A model generated the notes under the pieces. The model saw only the letters and a list, made by a program, of their open reading frames with translations. It was not told the DNA's origin and searched no databases. Position numbers and translations under genes: made by a program. From NCBI GenBank assembly GCA_963803245.1, contig CAWDLI010000007.1, positions 1 to 64,000 of the forward strand: a stretch of 64,000 nt of DNA, read 5' to 3'. The DNA comes from JACVRW01 sp963803245. GTDB taxonomy: Bacteria > Actinomycetota > Thermoleophilia > Solirubrobacterales > Thermoleophilaceae. Positions within the stretch are counted from its first letter, which is position 1, and every line of letters starts with the position of its first letter. This document shows positions 57,677-64,000 of the stretch, piece after piece.

Positions 57677-58651
57677 CTAGTTCCGGTAGCGGCCGTCGTA
57701 GGGATCGCCGAAGCGCTGCTCCTCGAGCGCCCCCACGATCTCCTCGATGCCGTCGGGCACACGGTTCAAGGGCTCGAAGCCGAGCTCGTTGCGGATCTTC
57801 TCGAACGAGACCTTGTAGTCGCGCGGGTCCTCGTCGCGGGAGACGTACTCCACGTCCCCCTTGCCGAGCTTCCCGGTGATGATCTCCACGAGGTCGAGCT
57901 TGCGGTAGTTCTCGTCGGAGTGACCGGCGTTGAACACCTTGCCGGCCACCGCCTCAGCGGGGGCGTCCAGCACGGTGTGCACCGCCCGGGCGGCGTCGCG
58001 CACGTGGATGTAGGGCCGCCAGAAGCGCTCGCCGAACACCTCGAGGTGCTTGTCCGCCCAGAGGTCGCGCGTGAACTCGTTGACCGTGAGGTCGAAGCGC
58101 ATGCGATTGCCGACTCCGTAGACGGTCGCGAAGCGGAGGCAGGTCGGGCGCAGGCCATGGCCGTTGCCGTTCGCCGACTCCAGCAGGGCCTGCTCGATGC
58201 CCACCTTCTGCTCCGCGTACAGCGACACGGGGCGCAGCTCGCCGCTCTCGTCGATCGGCACGGTGGGGTCGGACATACGTCCATAGTTGGAGCAGGTCGA
58301 GGCGAAGATCAGGCGCTCCACGCCGAGCTCGCGGGCGTCGCGCACGAGAGCGCGGCTGCCCTCCACGTTCACGTCGTTCGAGAGCTCGGGGTCCCTGGCG
58401 CAGGCCGGATCGCCGACGATGGCCGCCAGGTGCACCACGGCCTCGGCGCCTTCGAGGGCGCGCCGGCGGGCATCGCCGTCGCGGATGTCGCCGCGAATCA
58501 GCTCGACGCCGCGGTCGGTCAGGTCCTTGGCCACGTCCTCCTGGCCGTGCAGCAGCACGTCGAGCACCCGGACCTCGCGACCCGAGGAGAGAAGCTCGTC
58601 CACGACGAGCGCGCCGACATAGCCGGCTCCACCGGTGACCGTGACCGTCAT
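57677..58651 (-). CDS. NAD-dependent sugar epimerase/dehydratase
   Basis: A 324-residue extended SDR: TVTGGAGYVGALVVDELLSSG (NAD motif), VHLAAIVGDPACARDPELSNDVNV, STCSNYGRMSDPT (catalytic Ser/Thr region), LYAEQKVGIEQALL (YxxxK, with Tyr and Lys in place), and GNRMRFDLTVNEFTRDLW for the substrate domain. It epimerises or dehydrates a sugar nucleotide. The ATG overlaps the stop of the nucleotidyltransferase gene (ATGA). It fits between activation (58648) and amination (56505). Confidence 0.92.
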   Translation of the reverse strand: MTVTVTGGAGYVGALVVDELLSSGREVRVLDVLLHGQEDVAKDLTDRGVELIRGDIRDGDARRRALEGAEAVVHLAAIVGDPACARDPELSNDVNVEGSRALVRDARELGVERLIFASTCSNYGRMSDPTVPIDESGELRPVSLYAEQKVGIEQALLESANGNGHGLRPTCLRFATVYGVGNRMRFDLTVNEFTRDLWADKHLEVFGERFWRPYIHVRDAARAVHTVLDAPAEAVAGKVFNAGHSDENYRKLDLVEIITGKLGKGDVEYVSRDEDPRDYKVSFEKIRNELGFEPLNRVPDGIEEIVGALEEQRFGDPYDGRYRN

Positions 58652-59454
58652 CGAACGACGGGGGGGACCGGGGCGTGGCCAGCCGTGGGCTGGCTCGATC
58701 GATGCGAGCCGGGGGGCTCGTTGGCTGTCTGCTCGTTCATAAGGAGGGGCTTGACCTGCTCGAATTCAAGAATTGCCTTCTCGTAGTCCTCGTGGCGCCC
58801 GATGTCGAGCCAATAGCCGTCGTAGACGTAGGCGCCCACCTGGACCTTCGCGTCGAGCAGACGCTGCACGAGGTCGGGCAGGTCGAGGCGCTGATCGGCC
58901 TCGACATGCTCGAGCGCCGCGGGCTCGATGACGTAGACGCCCATGCTGACGATGTACGGGATCTCGGGCTTCTCCTCGAAGCCGGTGATCACACGGGTCT
59001 CGCCGGCGTTGCCGTCGAGGTGGATCACGCCGTACTCGGTGCGCACGACGCGGCGATGAGAAGCGATCGTGAGGGCGTTGCCACTCGCGCTGTGGACGTC
59101 CACCAGATGCGCGTAGTCGAGCGCCGTGAGCACGTCGCCGTTCATCATCAGGAAGGTTTCGTCGAGGCGGTCGATGGTCGCCAGCGGGCCGACGGTCCCC
59201 AGCGGAGTGAGCTCCTCGTGGTAGTCGATGCTCACACCGTGCGTGGATCCGTCGCCCATCACGGCTCGCACGAGGTGCGAGAGGTAGCCGACCGCCAGCG
59301 TCAGGTCGTCGAAGCCCGCGTCGCGGAGCTGGTGCACCACCACGTCGAGGATGGCGCGATCGCCAACGGGCAGCAACGGCTTCGGGAGAACCGTGGTGTA
59401 CGGCCCGAGCCGCGACCCTTTGCCGCCGGCGAGAATGACTGCGCGCCTACCCAT
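58648..59454 (-). CDS. Sugar-1-phosphate nucleotidyltransferase
   Basis: A 268-residue nucleotidyltransferase: RRAVILAGGKGSRLGPYTTVLPKPLLPVGDRAILD is the signature loop (GGxGxRL..KPlLPv), then FLMMNGDVLTALDYAHLVD (Mg site), TGFEEKPEIPYIVSMGVYVIEPAAL and YVYDGYWLDIGRHEDYEKA near the end. The last 35 residues are a variable tail. It activates a sugar phosphate for the gene cluster that follows. The ATG at 59454 has an AGGGG ribosome site. A dyad symmetry 29 bases upstream may be an operator. Confidence 0.92.
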   Translation of the reverse strand: MGRRAVILAGGKGSRLGPYTTVLPKPLLPVGDRAILDVVVHQLRDAGFDDLTLAVGYLSHLVRAVMGDGSTHGVSIDYHEELTPLGTVGPLATIDRLDETFLMMNGDVLTALDYAHLVDVHSASGNALTIASHRRVVRTEYGVIHLDGNAGETRVITGFEEKPEIPYIVSMGVYVIEPAALEHVEADQRLDLPDLVQRLLDAKVQVGAYVYDGYWLDIGRHEDYEKAILEFEQVKPLLMNEQTANEPPGSHRSSQPTAGHAPVPPVVR

Positions 59455-59482
59455 TCTTCTATCCCCTTTCGGCGTTCGGCGA

Positions 59483-59498
59483 CACGACTTGAGTCGTG
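59483..59498. promoter_or_regulatory. Dyad symmetry upstream of the sugar cluster
   Basis: CACGACT-TG-AGTCGTG at 59483-59498 is a perfect 7-base inverted repeat with a 2-base centre. It lies about 29 bases before the first gene of the nucleotidyltransferase-epimerase-aminotransferase unit. It is too compact for a stable hairpin, so it is more likely a protein-binding site. Confidence 0.4.
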
Positions 59499-59558
59499 GA
59501 TCGAGGGCCGTCCCGGCCATCGGCCGTCCATCTTAGGCTGTACAACGTCTCGATCAGG

Positions 59559-59732
59559 ATGCCGCGCCTCCGCACTGTGGTTTTGAAGACCGTGTACTGG
59601 CTGGTCGTCCTGGTCATCTCGCTTGCGCTGCTCGTGCTCCTGGTTCTGTTCTTCGAATCGCGCGACAGCTCGGATCTCGAGAACACACGGGATTCCACGG
59701 GAACCGGCTCCGTGATCCTCCTGCGCGGCTAG
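59559..59732 (+). CDS. Small single-pass membrane protein near the sortase
   Basis: About 57 residues: a basic N-terminus (MPRLRTVVLKTV), one strong membrane helix (YWLVVLVISLALLVLLVLFF) and a polar Ser/Thr/Asp tail (ESRDSSDLENTRDSTGTG). The frame is open from 59496, but only this part looks coding. TAGGCT at 59534-59539 is a possible -10. Its stop overlaps the sortase stop as CTAG. No family is recognised. It could be a small envelope protein or spurious. Confidence 0.45.
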   Translation: MPRLRTVVLKTVYWLVVLVISLALLVLLVLFFESRDSSDLENTRDSTGTGSVILLRG

Positions 59733-60367
59733 TCGCGCTCGACTCTCGAGTACCCCCGCCTGACGAACCGCGCGAACACGATCAGGCGCTGCGCCGCACT
59801 GTACAGAGGGTGGCAGGCACTCAACACGAGCCTGTCGTAGCCCACCCGCTTCGTGACCCAGAGCGCGGTCGGCTCCACGATCTGGGTGCGCTCCACCCTG
59901 TAGATGAAGCTTCCGTAGGGCATCTGCATGACGATCCGGTCGCCGCGTTCGAGCTGGTCGACGTTGCGGAAGGGAGCGCCGTGCGTCGTGCGGTGCCCCG
60001 CGATGGCCACCGTGCCGTGCTCCCCGGGCATCGGGGTGTCGGGGTAATGGCCCGGCCCCTTGCGGAGATCGTCCGTGTCGGTGCCCTCGACCACGTAGGC
60101 CGACTTGTCGATCGTGGGCAGCTCGATCTGCCCGATCGCATCGCCCGGGAGCGGGTTCCGGGCGATCACCCGGGGCGGCGGATGGTCGAGCTGCTCCTTG
60201 AGCTCAGCCTGCTCCTTGTCGGCCAGGAAAGCCGACACCGGCTCCTGCCAGGCGAGCGTCATTCCGGCGTCTCCGATCAGGAGGAGACCGCTCACGATCA
60301 TCACCGACGCTATGAAACGGAGCACCACCCTGACCGGGTTGCGCGGCCGTGCTTCTGTGGCGCTCAT
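59729..60367 (-). CDS. Class E-like sortase
   Basis: A 212-residue sortase: N-terminal membrane anchor (LRFIASVMIVSGLLLIGDAG), a helical linker, then the beta-barrel. Catalytic residues are visible: His125 (IAGHRTTHGAPF), Cys185 (LVLSACHPLYSAAQRL) and Arg194. The C-x-P after Cys matches the TxTC.P motif of actinobacterial class E enzymes, which anchor LAxTG proteins in organisms without a dedicated class A. No sorting signal is found in the proteins of this window. A TACACT box is 10 bases before the ATG, overlapping the divergent pckG promoter. Confidence 0.9.
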   Translation of the reverse strand: MSATEARPRNPVRVVLRFIASVMIVSGLLLIGDAGMTLAWQEPVSAFLADKEQAELKEQLDHPPPRVIARNPLPGDAIGQIELPTIDKSAYVVEGTDTDDLRKGPGHYPDTPMPGEHGTVAIAGHRTTHGAPFRNVDQLERGDRIVMQMPYGSFIYRVERTQIVEPTALWVTKRVGYDRLVLSACHPLYSAAQRLIVFARFVRRGYSRVERD

Positions 60368-60393
60368 CCCGAATCTGAGTGTAGGGTGCCTCC
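60368..60393. promoter_or_regulatory. Back-to-back promoters, sortase / pckG
   Basis: Plus strand TAGGGT (60382-60387) is 6 bases before the pckG ATG, a leaderless spacing. Minus strand TACACT (60383-60378) is 10 bases before the sortase ATG. The two boxes share two bases. Confidence 0.5.
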
Positions 60394-62217
60394 ATGCCCG
60401 AAAGAACGAGCTGGGCCCTCTCGGAGGCCCCCACCACCAACCCGAAGCTCCTCCGTTGGGTCGAGGAGATGGCCGAGCTGACCACCCCGGATTCCGTGCA
60501 CTGGTGCGACGGATCGGCCGAGGAATATGACCGTCTGTGTGCCCAGCTGGTGGATGCCGGCACCTTCGAAAGGCTCTCCGACGCGAAGCGCCCGAGCTCC
60601 TACTTGGCGCGTTCGGACCCGGGCGACGTGGCCCGTGTGGAGGACCGCACCTTCATCTGCTCCGAGAGCGAGGCGGACGCCGGGCCCACCAACAACTGGC
60701 GCGATCCCGCTGAGATGCGCGACACGCTGTCCGACCTCTTCAGCGGCTCCATGCGCGGGCGCACCATGTACGTGGTCCCCTTCTCGATGGGCCCGCTCGG
60801 CTCCCCGATCGCCCACGTCGGCGTCCAGCTGACGGATTCGCCCTACGTGGCGGTGAGCATGCGGATCATGACCCGCATGGGCTCCGGCGCCCTCGACGTG
60901 CTCGGTGAGGAGGGCGATTTCGTGCCCTGCCTCCACTCGGTCGGTATGCCGCTGGAGGAGGGCGTGGAGGACGTGCCGTGGCCGTGTGACGCTGATAACA
61001 AGTACATCGTCCATTTCCCGGAGACGCGTGAGATCTGGTCCTTCGGATCGGGCTACGGCGGCAACGCCCTGCTGGGCAAGAAGTGCTTCGCGCTCCGGAT
61101 CGCGTCCGTCATGGCTCGCGACGAGGGCTGGCTCGCGGAGCACATGCTCATCCTGAAGGTCACCTCGCCCGAGGGCGTCTCCAAGCACCTGGCCGGGGCG
61201 TTCCCGTCCGCCTGTGGCAAGACGAACCTCGCAATGCTGATCCCCACCCTGCCCGACTGGAAGGTGGAGACGATCGGCGACGACATCGCCTGGATGAAGT
61301 TCGGCGACGACGGCAGGCTCTACGCGATCAACCCGGAGGCCGGCTTCTTCGGCGTGGCGCCCGGCACGGGCGAGAAGACGAACCCGAACGCGATGGCGAC
61401 CGTGCGCTCCAACTCGATCTTCACCAACTGCGCCCGCACCGACGACGGCGACATCTGGTGGGAGGGGATGACGAAGGAGGCGCCCACCCACCTCGTGGAC
61501 TGGCACGGCAAGGACTGGACGCCCGAGTCGGACGCCACGGCGGCCCATCCCAACGCCCGGTTCACCACTCCGGCCGCGCAATGCCCGTCGATGGCGCCGG
61601 AATGGGAGGACCCCGCGGGCGTGCCCATCGATGCCTTCCTGTTCGGCGGGCGCCGCTCCACCGTGGTGCCGCTCGTGCACGAGGCCTTCGGCTGGGAGCA
61701 CGGCGTCTTCCTCGGATCGATCATGTCCTCCGAGACCACGGCCGCCGCGGCCGGCGACGTCGGAAAGCTCCGGCGCGACCCGATGGCGATGCTCCCCTTC
61801 TGCGGGTACGACATGGCCGCGTACTTCGGGCACTGGCTCGGGATGGACGAGCGCGAAGGCGCCAAGCTCCCGCGCGTCTTCTACGTCAACTGGTTCCGCA
61901 AGGACGAGTCGGGTCAGTTCCTCTGGCCCGGTTTCGGCGAGAACAGCCGGGTGCTGGCCTGGATCTTCCGCCGCTGCGACGAGGAGGCCGAGGCGGTCGA
62001 GACGCCGATCGGCCGGGTGCCCGCCCCCGGGTCGTTCGACACCGAGGGCCTCGACATGTCCGCGGCCGACCTCGAGTCGCTGCTGGAAGTGAACGCCGAG
62101 GATTGGAAGGCGGAGCTTCCGCTCATCCACGAGCACTTCGCGACCTTCGGCGACCGCCTGCCGCCGGCCCTGCGCGAGCAGCTGGCCGCGCTCGAGCAGC
62201 GGCTCGAGCAGGCGTAG
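60394..62217 (+). CDS. pckG: Phosphoenolpyruvate carboxykinase (GTP)
   Basis: A 607-residue GTP-dependent PEPCK that interconverts oxaloacetate and PEP. Landmarks are RTMYVVPFSMGPLGSPIAHVGVQLTDSPYV near the N-terminus, the P-loop FPSACGKTNLAML (about 270), GDDIAWMKFGDDGRLYAINPEAGFFGVAPGTG, FLFGGRRSTVVPLVHEAFGWEHGVFLGS and PFCGYDMAAYFGHWL. Length is normal. With the ethylmalonyl-CoA pathway it gives a route from acetyl-CoA units to sugars, useful next to a large glycan locus. It appears to be transcribed without a leader. Confidence 0.96.
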   Translation: MPERTSWALSEAPTTNPKLLRWVEEMAELTTPDSVHWCDGSAEEYDRLCAQLVDAGTFERLSDAKRPSSYLARSDPGDVARVEDRTFICSESEADAGPTNNWRDPAEMRDTLSDLFSGSMRGRTMYVVPFSMGPLGSPIAHVGVQLTDSPYVAVSMRIMTRMGSGALDVLGEEGDFVPCLHSVGMPLEEGVEDVPWPCDADNKYIVHFPETREIWSFGSGYGGNALLGKKCFALRIASVMARDEGWLAEHMLILKVTSPEGVSKHLAGAFPSACGKTNLAMLIPTLPDWKVETIGDDIAWMKFGDDGRLYAINPEAGFFGVAPGTGEKTNPNAMATVRSNSIFTNCARTDDGDIWWEGMTKEAPTHLVDWHGKDWTPESDATAAHPNARFTTPAAQCPSMAPEWEDPAGVPIDAFLFGGRRSTVVPLVHEAFGWEHGVFLGSIMSSETTAAAAGDVGKLRRDPMAMLPFCGYDMAAYFGHWLGMDEREGAKLPRVFYVNWFRKDESGQFLWPGFGENSRVLAWIFRRCDEEAEAVETPIGRVPAPGSFDTEGLDMSAADLESLLEVNAEDWKAELPLIHEHFATFGDRLPPALREQLAALEQRLEQA

Positions 62218-62345
62218 GGCCTCAGCCGCCAGGCGCCCGCCCGTCGGCCCCCCCTCCGGGCACCGTTCGGCTGGGTGAGGGCTGCGTTCCCTTGCGCTGC
62301 TGTCGTACTGGTGGCCGCTTTGTGACCGGCGCCTTCCTGCCGCTC

Positions 62346-62396
62346 GAGTGTGGCCCGAGTTATGGGCCTATGTGGCGCTTAAGTCGGGCCACACTC
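62346..62396. terminator. 13-base hairpin between convergent pckG and glycosidase genes
   Basis: A perfect 13-base inverted repeat (GAGTGTGGCCCGA at 62346-62358, TCGGGCCACACTC at 62384-62396) encloses a 25-base loop that can pair three more bases after one mismatch. It lies in the 215-base convergent gap. No U-tract is seen, but position and stability suit a bidirectional terminator. Nothing else in this gap is recognisable. Confidence 0.6.
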
Positions 62397-62432
62397 CGGG
62401 GGGACTCGGCGGGTCCGGCCTCACTCAGCCGC

Positions 62433-63545
62433 TCAGCGAGTCGCGCGGGTGAAGCGCCGGAACTCGGCCCAGGCGGGCTTCGGCTGCCCGTCCAGGCGGA
62501 AGAGGCCGCAGTAGAACTCCCAGCCGCGCGAGCTGGGCCCGGGACGGTCTCGCCAGCTGAACCAGACGAGCTTGCTCACCCGGTAGCGGGCGCGGCTCCG
62601 CACCACGAACCGGAACGCCGAGCGCAGCCGCTGGGCCTGGCCCGCGGGCGTGGTCGAGAAGTACTCGCTGCCGCCGCCCGTGCCCCATCCGAGCTCGGAG
62701 ATCCACACGGGCGTGCGGGCGTCGCCGTTGCGGCGCATCACGGTGCGGATGCGGGTCAGCTCGCCCTTCACGCCCCCGGCGTCCTCGGAATAGGGATGGA
62801 TCGCGACCGCGTCGAAGTAGCGCTTGATCCCCTTCACGCGGTAGAGATCGTCGAGATAGCGGTAGCCGGCGGGGCCCCTCGTGGAGTTGGCGAGCAGGCC
62901 CGCCGTGCCGATCGTGGCTCTCCGGTCGTTCGCGCGGATGGTGCGGCCGATCAGCTTCAGGAGGGACGCGTACTGGCGGGCGCTCGACGGCCCGTCGGAC
63001 CAGTGCGGCGGGTAGTTCGGCTCGTTCCAGACCTGATAGGCCGGGATCGGCCGGCGCGGAACGCCGGGGTGCGAGCTCCAGAAGCTGCCGCCGCGCCCGT
63101 AGCGCTGCACCACATCGCGCACGAAGCGGCTGAAGGAGGCACGCCCGGCGGCCGTGAGCGGCGCGTAGGCGCTGCCGTCGGCGGCGAACGGCGGGCTGCC
63201 GACCAGGACGGCGAGGATGCCGACCCGGGCGCGGGCCGCGCGCTCGACCATGGTGTCGTAGTAAGACCAGTCCCGCGGCGCTCCGGGCGTGGGCTCGACC
63301 GATCCCCAGTCGAAGTTGAGCCTCAGCGTCCCGAGCCGGGCCGAGCGCATCCGGTTGAAGTCGGCCTGCGCGGTGGGCGCTCCGGCGGTGGTGGCCCTGG
63401 GATCGCCCTCGGCGCCGAAGAAGGCTCGCGGCACCTTCGCCTGAGCGCCGCCGGCGAGCAGCGCAAGCGCGACCAGTGCCGCGGCCATCGAGGCGGCGGA
63501 GGTCAGGAGGAGGCGGATATGACTCGACGCGAAGGTCCGGGACAT
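62433..63545 (-). CDS. Secreted glycoside hydrolase, clan GH-A type
   Basis: A 370-residue exported glycosidase with a signal peptide (LLLTSAASMAAALVALALLAGGAQA). The TIM barrel has both catalytic Glu: the acid/base in YQVWNEPNYPPHW (NEP) and the nucleophile in TPVWISELGWGTGGG. Other marks are LRLNFDWGSVEPTPG and DAVAIHPYSED. It resembles GH39/GH5-like enzymes of actinobacteria. The substrate is unknown; it may trim or degrade the surface glycan made by the neighbouring locus, or plant polymers. Confidence 0.88.
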   Translation of the reverse strand: MSRTFASSHIRLLLTSAASMAAALVALALLAGGAQAKVPRAFFGAEGDPRATTAGAPTAQADFNRMRSARLGTLRLNFDWGSVEPTPGAPRDWSYYDTMVERAARARVGILAVLVGSPPFAADGSAYAPLTAAGRASFSRFVRDVVQRYGRGGSFWSSHPGVPRRPIPAYQVWNEPNYPPHWSDGPSSARQYASLLKLIGRTIRANDRRATIGTAGLLANSTRGPAGYRYLDDLYRVKGIKRYFDAVAIHPYSEDAGGVKGELTRIRTVMRRNGDARTPVWISELGWGTGGGSEYFSTTPAGQAQRLRSAFRFVVRSRARYRVSKLVWFSWRDRPGPSSRGWEFYCGLFRLDGQPKPAWAEFRRFTRATR

Positions 63546-63602
63546 GATTCGGCGGACCGCTCAAGCTAGCGATTGAGACCGGCCGGGGCGCCGCTCAGGC
63601 GG

Positions 63603-64000
63603 CTATTCCCGGCTTTGCAACCCGAGCACGCCGCGGAGGTAGGCCGAGGGCGGAGCAAGGGCGCGCGTGCGCCGCAGCGCCTGAATGGCACCGGCGCGGT
63701 CGCCCGAAGTGGCCCTCAGCCGCGTCAGCGCGTACCAGAGGCGCCAGTCCTCGGGCGCGCGCTCGATCGCCTCACCGAGCGCCCGCTCCGCCGCGGCCGG
63801 GTCGTTCTCCTCCAGCACCAGCGCAAGCTGCAGGCGCGGCGCGGCGGCCCAGGGCTGGATCGACGCTGCCGCCCTCGCCTCGTCGGCGGCGAGCGCGAGA
63901 TCGCCGTCGGCGGCGGCCTCGCGGCTCGCGCGCAGCTTCGCGTCGGTCGTGAGCGCAATGCCCCCGGCGACGATGCAGGCGCAGCCGGCCACGACCACGC
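63603..64000 (-). CDS. C-terminal end of a membrane-TPR protein, partial
   Basis: Only the last ~130 residues are in the window; the frame is open at the right edge. One hydrophobic segment (VVAGCACIVAGGIALTT) is followed by TPR-like helical pairs (AADGDLALAADEARAAASIQPWAAAPRLQLALVLEENDPAAAERALGEAIERAPEDWRLWYALTRL, read as repeats). This arrangement is typical of the tail of O-antigen ligase-like proteins with C-terminal TPRs, but the diagnostic part is outside. The true start is not in this window. Confidence 0.65.
   Translation of the reverse strand, partial: VVVAGCACIVAGGIALTTDAKLRASREAAADGDLALAADEARAAASIQPWAAAPRLQLALVLEENDPAAAERALGEAIERAPEDWRLWYALTRLRATSGDRAGAIQALRRTRALAPPSAYLRGVLGLQSRE

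Noticed and set aside
63560..63577. CTCAA-N8-TTGAG dyad upstream of the glycosidase gene
   Set aside because: Short arms, and the central GCTAGC is a trivial palindrome; no promoter spacing supports an operator.
1..64000. CRISPR arrays, tRNA or rRNA genes, prophage genes
   Set aside because: No regularly spaced repeats, no tRNA-like cloverleaf ends in the short intergenic gaps, and no phage structural or integrase genes were found by reading the window.

Overview
The window is about 64 kb of very GC-rich, gene-dense chromosome. Coenzyme F420 biosynthesis, an ethylmalonyl-CoA pathway module, paired YrbE/MlaE permeases, a class E-like sortase and GTP-dependent PEP carboxykinase together suggest an actinobacterium. 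A deep lineage such as Thermoleophilia (Solirubrobacterales-like) is my inference, not something a marker gene here proves. I see no rRNA, tRNA, CRISPR, prophage or insertion sequence. No stretch longer than about 250 bases lacks a gene.

Layout. 1-5 kb (minus strand): broken MFS transporter, SLC13 permease, M28 peptidase, HMG-CoA lyase, SDR. 5-8 kb (plus): F420 cluster fno-fbiA-fbiD-cofE, then mmsA. 9.6-12.8 kb (minus): a tightly overlapping five-gene operon with two YrbE/MlaE permeases but no MCE-domain or ATPase gene, divergent from a GntR regulator. 13.4-16.3 kb (minus): SnoaL-like, cupin, and FO synthase fbiC. 16.4-18.1 kb: aquaporin and a broken NMT1/ThiY-like lipoprotein. 18.1-23 kb (minus): a metal operon (multicopper oxidase, ZIP, Mn-type DtxR regulator, Nramp) behind an operator-covered divergent promoter, then two small genes with their own promoter. 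23-28 kb: SRPBCC, YgfZ, acyltransferase, lipoprotein, a coiled-coil PD-(D/E)XK-like protein and a GST-like protein. 28-35 kb: ethylmalonyl-CoA module (ccr, ecm, meaB) with clpS, an MBL hydrolase and mobA. 35-41 kb: GNAT, glycosyltransferase, lipoprotein, CaiB CoA-transferase and a ThDP enzyme. 41-47 kb: three genes with multiple frameshifts (CelD-like, ALDH, Ig/LamG/phosphatase secreted protein). 47-59.5 kb: exopolysaccharide locus (deacetylase, CelD-like GNAT, APH-like kinase, glycosyltransferases, flippase, O-antigen ligase, DegT aminotransferase, epimerase, nucleotidyltransferase). 59.5-64 kb: sortase, pckG, secreted glycoside hydrolase and a partial TPR protein.

Two themes run through the window. 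First, most first genes of transcription units have a TANNNT -10 element 6-9 bases before the start codon. This points to leaderless transcription, helps choose several starts, and produces compact divergent promoters whose -10 boxes overlap. Second, eight recognisable genes are broken by one or more single-base shifts, where examined mostly at or next to short G/C runs. This looks more like assembly error than true decay, although the 41-44.4 kb cluster needs checking.

The best candidates for new biology are the Mn operon with its overlapping operator, and the MCE-less YrbE operon whose GntR regulator carries a C-terminal domain shared with a protein encoded in the operon.
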